A stretch of DNA of 36,393 bases from Alkalihalobacillus alcalophilus ATCC 27647 = CGMCC 1.3604 (GTDB lineage Bacteria; Bacillota; Bacilli; Bacillales; Bacillaceae_D). Shown piece after piece: positions 1-7,858 of this stretch. The stretch spans positions 1 to 36,393 of the forward strand of contig NZ_ALPT02000044.1 in the NCBI RefSeq assembly GCF_000292245.2, given 5' to 3'. The position numbers were made by a program, and so were the translations under genes. Positions within the stretch are counted from its first letter, which is position 1. Each line of letters opens with the position of its first letter. The notes beneath the pieces were generated by a model that was not told the DNA's origin, did not search any database, and was given only the letters and a program-made list of their open reading frames with translations.

Positions 1-2
1 CA

Positions 3-1688
3 GAAGAAGAGCGACAACAAATCGGCTTCTGGCGAAAGTGTTTAGATGATTGGCAAGAATATCGGAGCCAAGGCGGAAAGAAAACGGAATTGGATGAGTT
101 GTTCGTTCAGGAGTGGAATGAGACGAACGAGGATCACCCTCTCACCACTTCAACACTTAGAAGGAAATTTAAAAATTGGCAAGAGCAAGGCGACGAGGCT
201 TTAGTGGACAAGCGAGGCGGTTGGAATCGCGGGCTAACTGAAATTCCAGATGTGGCATGGGCCATCTTTGAACAATACTACCTCGATGAAGCAAGACCAT
301 CAATCAGTTATTGTCGGAAGTTAGTCGAAACATGGGCGGAACTGGACGAACCGGAACTCCTCCCCTTACCTACTTACGAGACATTCCAGAGAAAAGCCAA
401 GAAGATACCATATGCGGTTCTTAGGTTTTTCCGATACGGCGCGAAGGATGCGGATGACAAAGCTCTTCCTTACATCCGACGAATTTATAGTAGTTTGCAA
501 TCTAATGAGATATGGGTTGCGGATAACCACACCTTTGACGTAATGGTGAGACGACCGAATGGAGCGATTTATCGACCGTATGTGACGATGTATCAAGATG
601 TTAGAGCGAGGAAAATGGTCGGTTGGTTCGTAACAGATACACCGAACTCAGATGCCAACTTGTTCGCCCTTCGGAAAGGGATATTGAGATTCGGTGTTCC
701 TAAAGAAGTTTATGTCGATAACGGTCGGGAGTTCTTGGTTAGCGACATCGGCGGTCGTGGTCGTCGCAAGAAGAAAAAAGAAGATGAAGAAGTGAAGCCA
801 CCACCAATATTCGAACGACTTGGTATCAAGATGATGAATGCTAAGGTCCGAAACGGGCGAGCGAAAATCATAGAGCGCGCTTTCAAACAATTCAAAGAAG
901 AGTTTTCGCGACTCACCAAGACATTCACTGGTGGACACATTCTCGAAAGACCTGAGCGTCTAAAAGATGTTATCAAAAACGAGGAAAATGTCATCGAAGA
1001 AGCGGACTTTATCGAAAGTTTCGATTCTTATGTGGAAGGTTGGTACAATCAACAATCTCACAAGGGTGACGGTATGAACGGTAGAACACCAAATGAAGTG
1101 TATGCGGAAAATTTAGTGGAGAAGCGTACAGCTACAGAGGAAGATTTAGACTTGATGATGCTGCGTTCGAGTGGAGCACTCACTGTATCAAGGGTTGGAG
1201 TTACACTCACGATGTATGGTCAGAAGCTCGAATATTATCACCATGATCTTGTCGCTAAGTACCAACGACAAAAAGTGTACATCCGTTACAATCCTGATGA
1301 TATGGGTACTGTCCGAGTTTACGACAGCCAAGACCGTTACATATTGACGGCAGAAAATCGAGTTGCACTTGAGTACGGAGCGAGCAAAGAGGAGCTTCGT
1401 AAGGCTGCTAGTGAAATCAAGAAGCAGAAAAAGCAAATCAAGGCATACAAAGACAGTGCTGCTGAAATTTATACGGCTCCTGAAGCAATGGACATCATGC
1501 TTCGCAAGGCTAGGATAAATGCGGAGAATGTACAAGACCCTACAGCTAAGGTCATCAACCCAATCAGAGCGAACGAGAAGCATGTTGAAGCTTTACCGAA
1601 AGCATCTGGTGACGACCACCATAATAGCCCGGTTAGTATTAGTCGAATCGCTAATAACCTAAAGAAGTTCAAACAAGGAGGAAATTAA
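3..1688 (+). CDS. MuA-like DDE transposase, 5' end cut by window edge
   Basis: DDE-family transposase that would bind the phage ends, nick them and join them to target DNA. The reading frame is open to the left edge; 29 codons precede the TTG at 90, so the true start lies outside the window. Catalytic acidic residues fit the family: Asp in ADNHTFD (codon 522-524), Asp in YVDNGREF (717-719) and Glu in KIIERAF (873-875). Their spacing of 65 and 52 residues is close to that of MuA. The first ~110 visible residues are the helix-turn-helix end-binding part (LTTSTLRRKFKNW). A basic loop rich in Lys/Arg lies just after the second Asp. The C-terminal ~200 residues match the Mu-C/domain III region, ending in a charged tail that in MuA contacts MuB. 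The gene is followed after 1 nt by the MuB-like gene, the usual A-B pair. Confidence 0.95.
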   Translation, partial: EEERQQIGFWRKCLDDWQEYRSQGGKKTELDELFVQEWNETNEDHPLTTSTLRRKFKNWQEQGDEALVDKRGGWNRGLTEIPDVAWAIFEQYYLDEARPSISYCRKLVETWAELDEPELLPLPTYETFQRKAKKIPYAVLRFFRYGAKDADDKALPYIRRIYSSLQSNEIWVADNHTFDVMVRRPNGAIYRPYVTMYQDVRARKMVGWFVTDTPNSDANLFALRKGILRFGVPKEVYVDNGREFLVSDIGGRGRRKKKKEDEEVKPPPIFERLGIKMMNAKVRNGRAKIIERAFKQFKEEFSRLTKTFTGGHILERPERLKDVIKNEENVIEEADFIESFDSYVEGWYNQQSHKGDGMNGRTPNEVYAENLVEKRTATEEDLDLMMLRSSGALTVSRVGVTLTMYGQKLEYYHHDLVAKYQRQKVYIRYNPDDMGTVRVYDSQDRYILTAENRVALEYGASKEELRKAASEIKKQKKQIKAYKDSAAEIYTAPEAMDIMLRKARINAENVQDPTAKVINPIRANEKHVEALPKASGDDHHNSPVSISRIANNLKKFKQGGN

Positions 1689-1689
1689 A

Positions 1690-2589
1690 ATGAGTGAAGG
1701 AATCAAAATCAACCACTTGCAACAAATGTTAAAAGAGTATATCGAAAATTCGAATGAATCCCAATCGGCGGTCGCTAAGTCAATCGGCATTTCCGCCCCT
1801 GCCTTATCTCAATACTTGAAAGGTACTTATCCAACACCACACAAAATTGAACCAAAGGTCGAAGCGTTCCTCTCGGTTTCTGAGAAACGATCAATCGCAC
1901 CGAAGAAGCCTGATTTTCGCGAAACGAGTATTTCGACATCTGTAATGGATGTTATCACTTATTGTCACGTTCAAGGCGGTATCGGTGCTGTATATGGGGA
2001 TGCTGGTGTCGGTAAAACGCAAGGTGCGAAAGCATATGTGAGTAGTCACCCTGATAGCATCTTCATCACGATAGCTCCTGCATACTCCACTCCAAAGGGT
2101 GTGAGCGAGCTTATCGCTGAGGAACTTCGCATAAACGAAGCTAGTTCCATCCGTCGCATGTACCGAGACATCGTTAAAAAGCTTGCTAAATCAGGTCGTG
2201 TCATCATTATTGATGAAGCACAACACCTTACATTGAGAGCGTTGGAGCATTTGAGAGCTATTTCGGACGAGAGTGGTGTTGGGTTGGTCCTTATCGGCAA
2301 CGACGAGATTTACACGAAAATGCTCGGTCGTGGAGAAGCTGCCTTTGCTCAGTTATTTAGTCGCATGGCTATTCGTGAAAATGTTTTGACAACAAAAGTG
2401 AAGTTGAATGATGTGAAATTGCTCTTTCCAGAACTAAATGAGGATGAACAGAAATTCTTGTGGAGAATTGCTCGAAGTCGTTGGGGTATTCGAGGAGCTG
2501 TCAACGTGTTTGTTAACAGCGCCTCGAACCAAGATGTCAGCGTCGATGGCTTAACCAACGTCGCAAAATACATGGGAATCGGAGCCTAA
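1690..2589 (+). CDS. MuB-like AAA+ ATPase, target-DNA activator
   Basis: AAA+ ATPase expected to bind target DNA as an ATP-dependent filament, stimulate the transposase and give target immunity. Domain order is visible: residues ~20-50 form a Cro/CI-type helix-turn-helix (QSAVAKSIGISAPALSQYL), residues 103-110 are the Walker A motif GDAGVGKT, and residues 171-178 are Walker B (VIIIDEAQ). The C-terminal ~70 residues match the helical MuB C-terminal domain. Length 299 aa is typical of MuB (312 aa). The ATG is preceded by AAGGAGG at good distance and lies 1 nt after the transposase stop, so the two are translationally coupled. Family identity is secure; the detailed role is taken from Mu. Confidence 0.93.
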   Translation: MSEGIKINHLQQMLKEYIENSNESQSAVAKSIGISAPALSQYLKGTYPTPHKIEPKVEAFLSVSEKRSIAPKKPDFRETSISTSVMDVITYCHVQGGIGAVYGDAGVGKTQGAKAYVSSHPDSIFITIAPAYSTPKGVSELIAEELRINEASSIRRMYRDIVKKLAKSGRVIIIDEAQHLTLRALEHLRAISDESGVGLVLIGNDEIYTKMLGRGEAAFAQLFSRMAIRENVLTTKVKLNDVKLLFPELNEDEQKFLWRIARSRWGIRGAVNVFVNSASNQDVSVDGLTNVAKYMGIGA

Positions 2590-2617
2590 CCCGATTCCCT
2601 TGAAAGGAGTGAATCCG

Positions 2618-2995
2618 ATGCGACGAACCATTTCTCACACGGAATACGTCGATTTCGTTAACAAAGGCATGACGGACGAACAAATCTGCAATGCCTTCAA
2701 TCTCGAACTCGCTACTCTAAAGAATTATAAATGGAGATGGCAAGTTCGACAAGAGCAAGCTGAAGAACGTCAATATTTTCTAGTGGAAATGAGAAAGGCT
2801 GCTGGACTTAGCCAATATGAATTATCCAAATTACTCGGCTTTGAAATTACAACCTATATGCAATTAGAAGAAAGTCCTCTCGGCATCCGTATGAGCGATC
2901 AAAAGTGGGGTTGGTTAGAAGTTAACCTTCGAGGATATGTCGTGGAAGAAATACAGTTCAAACGCAACAAGCACATGAGGAGGGTCATCGCATGA
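2618..2995 (+). CDS. Small double-HTH DNA-binding protein
   Basis: 125-residue protein with two apparent DNA-binding segments. Residues ~14-36 (MTDEQICNAFNLELATL) resemble a homeodomain-like HTH as in recombinases, and residues ~58-85 (AAGLSQYELSKLLGFEITTY) resemble an XRE-type HTH. No catalytic motif is seen. I place the start at ATG 2618 because GAAAGGAGTG lies 7 nt upstream; a longer reading from TTG 2600 would put the ribosome binding site inside the gene. It follows MuB directly and overlaps the next gene by ATGA. Likely an early regulator, but its target is unknown. Confidence 0.75.
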   Translation: MRRTISHTEYVDFVNKGMTDEQICNAFNLELATLKNYKWRWQVRQEQAEERQYFLVEMRKAAGLSQYELSKLLGFEITTYMQLEESPLGIRMSDQKWGWLEVNLRGYVVEEIQFKRNKHMRRVIA

Positions 2996-3189
2996 CTAAG
3001 ACAGAATTAATCATCCGCACGCAAGATGAGTTGTACGACAAATTTGGAAAAGTAGACATCTACCACGACGAGGATTGTCGTCAGATGTTAGCCGTTCCGC
3101 ATGGCAGACCGCTTGAAATTATCAACGTCGTCGCGAAATTGGAATACACTCTCTATCCTAATTCGGAGGATGTGATGAGTGTTGGCTAG
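2992..3189 (+). CDS. Hypothetical protein, 65 aa
   Basis: I do not recognise this protein. It is soluble, mildly acidic and has no transmembrane segment or Cys motif. The start ATG overlaps the preceding stop (ATGA) and GAGGAGGG lies 8 nt upstream, so translation is well supported. The 3' end overlaps the next gene by 11 nt. It is one of a chain of tightly packed small early genes. Confidence 0.65.
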   Translation: MTKTELIIRTQDELYDKFGKVDIYHDEDCRQMLAVPHGRPLEIINVVAKLEYTLYPNSEDVMSVG

Positions 3190-3574
3190 GAAGAAGAAAA
3201 AAATGACGAAAGCTCAAATCCTGAAAGAACTCGGGATAGAAAGACCACGCAAGCCGAGATTGAACAGAAAGAAACTAGCTTTAGAGATTTCGAGCCTACG
3301 AGAAGAAAGACCTACGAAGGTTTATCTCTCAGGACAGTGCTTCGCTTATGCCCAGGCTTCCATTTTCGGAAAAATTAGATCTAGGATTGAGAACGGAAAC
3401 GGTGCAATTACCGATGAGGAACTTGGCTTTCTGAAGGCAATACTAATGGTTCGAAATCTACACTATTTACTGGATAACAAAGATGAAGTGACGCACGGCG
3501 AGATTTATGACGTTATGGAAGACGCTTGGAATGGAAAAATCACTGAAAATGAGGTCATCTTATGCGAAAACTAG
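3179..3574 (+). CDS. Hypothetical protein with basic N-terminus, 131 aa
   Basis: Unrecognised protein. The first ~35 residues are strongly basic (MLARKKKKMTKAQILKELGI, then KPRLNRKK), which suggests contact with nucleic acid. The rest is mixed helical with no catalytic motif. The start is GTG 3179, with GGAGGA 8 nt upstream and overlap with the preceding gene. It overlaps the DnaD-like gene by 13 nt, so it may belong functionally with replication, but this is inference from position only. Confidence 0.65.
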   Translation: MLARKKKKMTKAQILKELGIERPRKPRLNRKKLALEISSLREERPTKVYLSGQCFAYAQASIFGKIRSRIENGNGAITDEELGFLKAILMVRNLHYLLDNKDEVTHGEIYDVMEDAWNGKITENEVILCEN

Positions 3575-4077
3575 AACTCTTTTATTGTCCAGATTGCGAA
3601 TTGGATTTCGGTGTCGCGAAAAGTAAGGAGCTTTACAGCGTCCAATGTCCAATATGTGTGGGCCATGAAGAAGTTATCAACACGGAGCGAACGGTCAACT
3701 TCCGCCCTTACAAAGAGGAATCCAACTCACCTACCGCCTTGTATACGATGATAGAGCGAGAGTTTGCTAGACCTTTATCACCAATGGAATTGCAAACAAT
3801 TGGAATGTGGTTGGATGAAGACCAGCATAGCGACGAATTGATTGTCGCTGCCCTTAGAGAAGCGGTCGTTTCTAACGTTCGAACGATACGCTATATCGAC
3901 CGAATACTCACCAATTGGAAGCAAAACGGTATAACGACTATTCAGCAAGTTAGAGAACATACAAGCAAGTTCAGGGAAAACCAACCAAACCGTTTTCAAA
4001 AGAAAACAGCAAGACCTGAGCGACAAGAAAGTGAATCGAAACGAACTGTACCTTGGTACAACTGGTTGGAACAATAA
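3562..4077 (+). CDS. DnaD-domain replication protein with N-terminal zinc finger
   Basis: The N-terminus carries a CPDC/CPIC zinc-ribbon pair (Cys9, Cys12, Cys29, Cys32). Residues ~62-125 match the DnaD/DnaB_2 C-terminal domain: FARPLSPMELQTIGMWL, then the signature YIDRILTNWKQNGI. The last ~40 residues are charged and probably disordered, ending in PWYNWLEQ. In Firmicutes, DnaD acts between PriA and the DnaB/DnaI helicase loaders in replisome assembly. The phage protein could recruit the host replicative helicase to transposition intermediates, the job PriA-DnaT does for Mu in E. coli. That role is inference; the domain call is firm. It overlaps the preceding gene by 13 nt. Confidence 0.85.
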   Translation: MRKLELFYCPDCELDFGVAKSKELYSVQCPICVGHEEVINTERTVNFRPYKEESNSPTALYTMIEREFARPLSPMELQTIGMWLDEDQHSDELIVAALREAVVSNVRTIRYIDRILTNWKQNGITTIQQVREHTSKFRENQPNRFQKKTARPERQESESKRTVPWYNWLEQ

Positions 4078-4098
4078 AATTTAAAAGGGGTTTAAACC

Positions 4099-4413
4099 AT
4101 GTTATTAAAACGACTTTACGAAGTGAAGGAATCTATCGGACAAGCAATTGCAATGAAAACACCGAATGAGGAAATCGAAAATGCACGCAAGGAACTGTTC
4201 CTCGCTTGGCATGAATTTGATAACGCTGCTCCTGCCTTTGTAGACAAAGCAATCAAAAATCTACTACTGGCGGAGAATAAGTTCGCCTCGCTGATCGCTT
4301 CTGAAAATGAGTTAAGGGATTGCATTTTCGACGCTGACGCAAACGCACAACAATGCAGCATGTATCGCACCCTCTCAATTTCGAAGGTGATGGAATTTGA
4401 ACCAGCACAATAA
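4099..4413 (+). CDS. Hypothetical helical protein, 104 aa
   Basis: Predominantly helical soluble protein. The pattern ARKELFLAWHEFDNAAPAFV then DKAIKNLLLAENKFASL vaguely recalls small DUF2508/YaaL-type proteins, but I would not transfer a name. No enzyme motif or membrane segment is visible. AAAAGGGG lies upstream of the ATG. Its 3' end overlaps the next gene by 17 nt. Function unknown. Confidence 0.65.
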   Translation: MLLKRLYEVKESIGQAIAMKTPNEEIENARKELFLAWHEFDNAAPAFVDKAIKNLLLAENKFASLIASENELRDCIFDADANAQQCSMYRTLSISKVMEFEPAQ

Positions 4414-4633
4414 ACGGATTTACGTCAAGAACCTATTATTCGAAGGATGGGCCACAGTTACCTACTATTTTTATGGGGAACTCCTCCCTTACGAAATCAC
4501 GTTAGACGAAGGTGATGAAGACGGTCATAAATTTTTCAGAGTTTCAAAGGATGACATTGTAGACATGACCTCCTCTTCTCTCCTTCCAGAAGAAGAAAAG
4601 ATAATCGAACCCGAACAATTAACTTTGTTTTAA
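4397..4633 (+). CDS. Hypothetical acidic protein with C-terminal QLTLF clamp-type motif
   Basis: 78-residue protein starting at TTG 4397 (GAAGGTGA 6 nt upstream), nested into the end of the preceding gene. The fold is not recognised. The C-terminal half is strongly acidic (EEEKIIEPE) and the chain ends exactly in QLTLF (residues 74-78), which matches the QL[S/D]LF-type pentapeptide used to bind the bacterial sliding clamp (DnaN). Its neighbours are a DnaD-like protein and a 5' nuclease, so a replication-linked role is plausible. The motif is seen; binding is inference. Confidence 0.65.
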   Translation: MNQHNKRIYVKNLLFEGWATVTYYFYGELLPYEITLDEGDEDGHKFFRVSKDDIVDMTSSSLLPEEEKIIEPEQLTLF

Positions 4634-4644
4634 TCATTTGCACA

Positions 4645-4668
4645 GGTAGCATGAACGATCATGCTACC
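4645..4668 (+). other. Perfect 10-bp intergenic hairpin
   Basis: GGTAGCATGA and TCATGCTACC form a perfect 10-bp stem around an ACGA tetraloop in the 80-bp gap between the QLTLF protein and the 5' nuclease gene. There is no T-tract after it, so it is a poor intrinsic terminator. It could be an mRNA-stability hairpin, or a 24-bp operator read as DNA. Confidence 0.6.
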
Positions 4669-4713
4669 GATGGAGCTGATTAAAACTCCAATAGACAAGG
4701 AAGTTGGTGAACC

Positions 4714-6000
4714 ATGAAGACGGTATTCGTTATGATGGCAAGCCACAAAGCTTCGCCTCGTACATTTGAGTGTGAAATGAAGTCATTAATGATAGCCCTT
4801 CGCGATATGAGTGGTTATAATCTCGATCATGCTCGTATCGAAAATGGCCGTGTTACTCTGCATTTAACAGATAAGCCCTCCTTTGGAGATTATCAAGTTA
4901 AATCATCGCAAGATGGAGCGACTGCCACGGTTGTGTGTCACGGATTTTCTAACCTTAGTAAAACGAACCTTTTGGAAGCATTGAGTAAAATGATTCGACA
5001 GGTTCAGAAGTTGGATAAGGTCGGAATGAATCGTTTGACGAGTGCGGAAATCATTGGTGACACATTCACGGTTCAGTTGATGAATGAAAATGAAATCCCT
5101 CAACCTAAAGTGAATCGAAGTAGGACCCTCCTCTTAATTGACGGAGCGAATCTCCTATCGAGAGGATACTTTGCGACAAGCTTCAGAGGAGACCTCATGC
5201 AAAATCAAGACGGTCTTTATACAAATGGCGTTTATGTCTTTGTAAAGAAGCTTATGAGGCTGATTGAATCATTCAGAGCCACTCACGTTGTTGTATGTTG
5301 GGATGTCGGAAGGACTGAAACGTTCCGTCGACAGATTTATCCTGATTACAAAGCGTTACGGGACGAGACAGAACCTGAGTTAAAGCAACAATTCGAAACA
5401 ACTGAAGAAGTTCTCAGGCTGATGAACATTCCTCAGATTCGATTACGGCCATATGAAGCGGATGACTTGATCGGCGCCTTATCTACCAAGTGGGTTGAAC
5501 AAACCAATGACGATGAAAGGTGCTTTATTTATTCCTCGGACAAAGACATGTTCCAATTGCTAGACACTGGCGGTCATGTGCTGCAAGTGATTAGCAGAAA
5601 TAAAGAAGATGTCGTTTATTCCTCGACGAATTTCGAAAAAGAATATGGTGTAACGCCTCGTCAGTGGATTGATGTCAAGTCTCTTTTAGGAGAGACAGGA
5701 AAATCAAGCGATAATATCCCAGGCTGTAAAGGAGTTGGTGAAAAGGCTGCCTTCCCTCTAGTTCAATCTTATGGGTCGCTGGAAGGTATTTATCGACAAC
5801 TCGACAACCTCGACAAAAGCTTCAGTCGATACCGAAAGAAGCTAGAGGAAGGGAAAGAAAATGTCGAATTGAGCAAGCGTCTTGTCACAATTATTCGTGA
5901 CATTCCTAATATCGCAAGCGACTTTGAACCGTATGAGCTGCATGTGAATGAACAAGGAAAAAGAAAAGCGTATGAGTGGTTGAATTTTACTCGTACATAG
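4714..6000 (+). CDS. FEN/PolI-type 5'-3' exonuclease with extra N-terminal domain
   Basis: Residues ~137-345 are a PolI-type 5' nuclease (PIN/FEN superfamily). Metal-binding acidic residues are all visible: Asp143 (LLIDGAN), Asp197 (CWDVG), Glu248/Asp250/Asp251 (YEADD), Asp276/Asp278 (SSDKD) and Asp333 (SSDNIPG), followed by the helix-hairpin-helix GCKGVGEKAA. The first ~135 residues are an additional domain I do not recognise; T5- and PolI-type nucleases lack it. Such enzymes remove flaps and RNA primers, useful for maturing lagging strands or branched transposition products. The ATG at 4714 has AAGGAAG upstream. A 51-aa membrane-protein gene follows after 12 nt. Confidence 0.9.
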   Translation: MKTVFVMMASHKASPRTFECEMKSLMIALRDMSGYNLDHARIENGRVTLHLTDKPSFGDYQVKSSQDGATATVVCHGFSNLSKTNLLEALSKMIRQVQKLDKVGMNRLTSAEIIGDTFTVQLMNENEIPQPKVNRSRTLLLIDGANLLSRGYFATSFRGDLMQNQDGLYTNGVYVFVKKLMRLIESFRATHVVVCWDVGRTETFRRQIYPDYKALRDETEPELKQQFETTEEVLRLMNIPQIRLRPYEADDLIGALSTKWVEQTNDDERCFIYSSDKDMFQLLDTGGHVLQVISRNKEDVVYSSTNFEKEYGVTPRQWIDVKSLLGETGKSSDNIPGCKGVGEKAAFPLVQSYGSLEGIYRQLDNLDKSFSRYRKKLEEGKENVELSKRLVTIIRDIPNIASDFEPYELHVNEQGKRKAYEWLNFTRT

Positions 6001-6012
6001 GAGGTGAATACC

Positions 6013-6168
6013 TTGACAATACTTATTCAAAGTTTGTTCCTATGCCTCCTCTTTCTTTTTACATTCGCAATCATCGGCGAAAAGGAAAGTCAACGACATA
6101 GGAACTTCACAGGAGTTTTGATTGTGGTGGTAATAATGTTAGGCGTTTCGGTTGCGTTTGGACAATAA
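6013..6168 (+). CDS. Small two-helix membrane protein, 51 aa
   Basis: Short gene starting at TTG 6013, supported by AGGAGGTG overlapping the end of the 5' nuclease gene. The 51-residue product has two hydrophobic segments (about residues 3-21, LIQSLFLCLLFLFTFAII, and 34-49, GVLIVVVIMLGVSVAF) joined by a short polar loop (GEKESQRHRNF). This predicts a hairpin in the membrane. Family unknown. Position among early genes (next is Gam) makes a holin less likely than a host-takeover or superinfection-exclusion role, but that is a guess. Confidence 0.65.
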   Translation: MTILIQSLFLCLLFLFTFAIIGEKESQRHRNFTGVLIVVVIMLGVSVAFGQ

Positions 6169-6190
6169 ACTAACTTAGGAGGTTATACCT

Positions 6191-6700
6191 ATGGCAAAGA
6201 AAAAGAAAGTATCTATTTACGGTGATTACCAGCAAGTTCAAGAGGCTTTGCGTGAAATTGGCGAACTTGATATCAAGATTGAAGCTGAAGAAGCGAAAGT
6301 CACGAAACAAGTCAATGCGATCCGCGAGAAAGCTCAAGAGGTAGTTTCCCCTCTCTCTGAGAGAAAGAAGCTTATTGAGGAAAATGTCCAGCTCTTCATT
6401 GAAGAAAAGAAGAAAGAAGATTTTGCTGATAAAAAATCAATGGATTTAGTGTTTGGTGAGGTGGGGTTCCGTCAAACTGGTGGTGGTGTCCATGTGAAAA
6501 GCAATAAATCGACGGTCGACGCCCTTCTTGGCTTAGGCGCTCGCTTCAAACATCTAATTTCAACCGAGCATAAACCGAATAAAGAAGCTCTTGAAGGCAT
6601 GGACGATGATTTCTTGAAACAAGTCGGAGCTTCTCGTAAAAAGAAGACCGACAAGTTCTGGTATGTGGTCAATCGCGAGAAGTTATCTCAAGCTGATTAG
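6191..6700 (+). CDS. Gam-like host-nuclease inhibitor
   Basis: Mu Gam-family protein, which binds DNA ends and shields them from RecBCD/AddAB-type nucleases; it is an ortholog-like relative of Ku. The 169-residue chain has the family layout: a long N-terminal helix pair (~residues 15-75, EIGELDIKIEAEEAKVTKQ) followed by a compact beta domain with VFGEVGFRQTGGGVHVK and the C-terminal DKFWYVVNRE. Length is close to Mu Gam (174 aa). AGGAGG lies 8 nt before the ATG. Its place in the early region matches Mu. Confidence 0.88.
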   Translation: MAKKKKVSIYGDYQQVQEALREIGELDIKIEAEEAKVTKQVNAIREKAQEVVSPLSERKKLIEENVQLFIEEKKKEDFADKKSMDLVFGEVGFRQTGGGVHVKSNKSTVDALLGLGARFKHLISTEHKPNKEALEGMDDDFLKQVGASRKKKTDKFWYVVNREKLSQAD

Positions 6701-6723
6701 TCCTTGTTAAAGGAGTTGGGGAA

Positions 6724-7182
6724 ATGCAAGAGGTCATAAAAACGCTGCAACGGTCTACGAAATTATATAAACAACCTTATAGAATCGGTGATGTCGTAGA
6801 GTGTGAGGGAGAAAATTATCTCATCATAGGTATTCAATCAATAGAAATAGATTCCTATAGACTTAGGGTATCTTATGTTGCACAGAGTTTAGAAAAAGAC
6901 TTCCTCTGTCAAACCACCCTTTCTAAAGGTGATGGTTTAACGGAATTCAAAACCACTATTAAAACAGGAAAAGAAGTAGTGTTCGAGAAAGTGAGGTTAG
7001 GCAAGTTGTTTTGGTATAAAGACTTCCCTTTTCAATCGGTCGAATACACAGATATTGAAATCAAATTCACGGATATTGAGATTTCCTTCCTCGCTCGTCC
7101 GATTAGACCGATTTCTCGCAAGGAAGCGAAAGCGAAATTATTGAGTGAGAGAAAGAAAAAACTCAACCTTACACTAATTTAA
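6724..7182 (+). CDS. Hypothetical beta-rich protein, 152 aa
   Basis: I do not recognise this protein. It is beta-rich (YRIGDVVECEGENYLIIGI, DSYRLRVSYVAQSL) and ends in a basic tail (ISRKEAKAKLLSERKKK). There is no catalytic signature or membrane segment. AAAGGAGTTGGGG lies upstream of the ATG. It sits between Gam and the GemA-like gene, in a block of middle genes. Confidence 0.65.
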   Translation: MQEVIKTLQRSTKLYKQPYRIGDVVECEGENYLIIGIQSIEIDSYRLRVSYVAQSLEKDFLCQTTLSKGDGLTEFKTTIKTGKEVVFEKVRLGKLFWYKDFPFQSVEYTDIEIKFTDIEISFLARPIRPISRKEAKAKLLSERKKKLNLTLI

Positions 7183-7195
7183 AGGAGGTATACAC

Positions 7196-7420
7196 ATGGC
7201 AAAGCCACAAACAACAGCACGTTCAGGCGGAAGAGTGAAAGAGCTAGTAACGCCGATTGAAGGTGTTTATCTCGATGTAAACAAAGATGTCACTGGAGAA
7301 GAACTGGCGAACCTTCTTGCTGGTATTACGGCGTTTTCAAGTCACTTCGAAAAAGGTGACCGTTACGCCGTATCTATTCAATTAGAGAAAATTGGCGAAC
7401 CAGTAGAAGCAACCAAGTAA
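7196..7420 (+). CDS. Hypothetical protein, 74 aa
   Basis: Small soluble protein with a basic, probably flexible first 15 residues and a mixed alpha/beta remainder (VTGEELANLLAGITAFSSHF). No family recognised. An ideal AAAGGAGG lies upstream of the ATG. It lies between two middle genes with 13-14 nt gaps, so co-transcription is likely. Confidence 0.65.
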   Translation: MAKPQTTARSGGRVKELVTPIEGVYLDVNKDVTGEELANLLAGITAFSSHFEKGDRYAVSIQLEKIGEPVEATK

Positions 7421-7434
7421 CAAGGAGGATAACG

Positions 7435-7845
7435 ATGAAGCTGAATAATGGACAACTTCGGAAGATTTGGGCGACGGCGAAGGAGCTGAATTTAGAGGAG
7501 GATGACTTGCGTTCTGTTGTGAGTGAAGTTAGTGGGTCTCCTTCCATCTCCTCCCTCACCTTCGACCAAGCAAAAGCGGTCATTGACCGTTTAGGGGGAA
7601 AAAATAATCAACCATCTAAAGCGAATAAATCAAACAAAAGAAAATCAAGTCAAGTGAGTAATCAACAAATCTGGAAGATACAACAACTTGAGAAAGAGCT
7701 TGGCTGGGAAGATAATCCGAAACGAATGAAAGCATTCATGAAAAAGTATGCTGGTGTCGATCGGATTGAATGGCTTACACCTCAAAAGGCTTGGCGTTTG
7801 ATTGAGTCTCTTAAAAAGCTGACAGAAAAAGAGAATGAAGCATAG
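7435..7845 (+). CDS. GemA-like regulatory protein (DUF1018)
   Basis: Matches the Mu gp16/GemA family, reported in Mu to modulate host gene expression and DNA topology. Two repeated modules are visible: LRKIWATAKELNLEEDDLRS with a following FDQAKAVIDRL, and IWKIQQLEKELGWEDNPKRM with a C-terminal LTPQKAWRLIESLKKL. They are joined by a polar Asn/Lys/Ser linker at ~60-75. CAAGGAGG precedes the ATG. It lies directly before the Mor-like gene, the Mu order. Confidence 0.85.
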   Translation: MKLNNGQLRKIWATAKELNLEEDDLRSVVSEVSGSPSISSLTFDQAKAVIDRLGGKNNQPSKANKSNKRKSSQVSNQQIWKIQQLEKELGWEDNPKRMKAFMKKYAGVDRIEWLTPQKAWRLIESLKKLTEKENEA

Positions 7846-7858
7846 TAGGAGGTCAACA

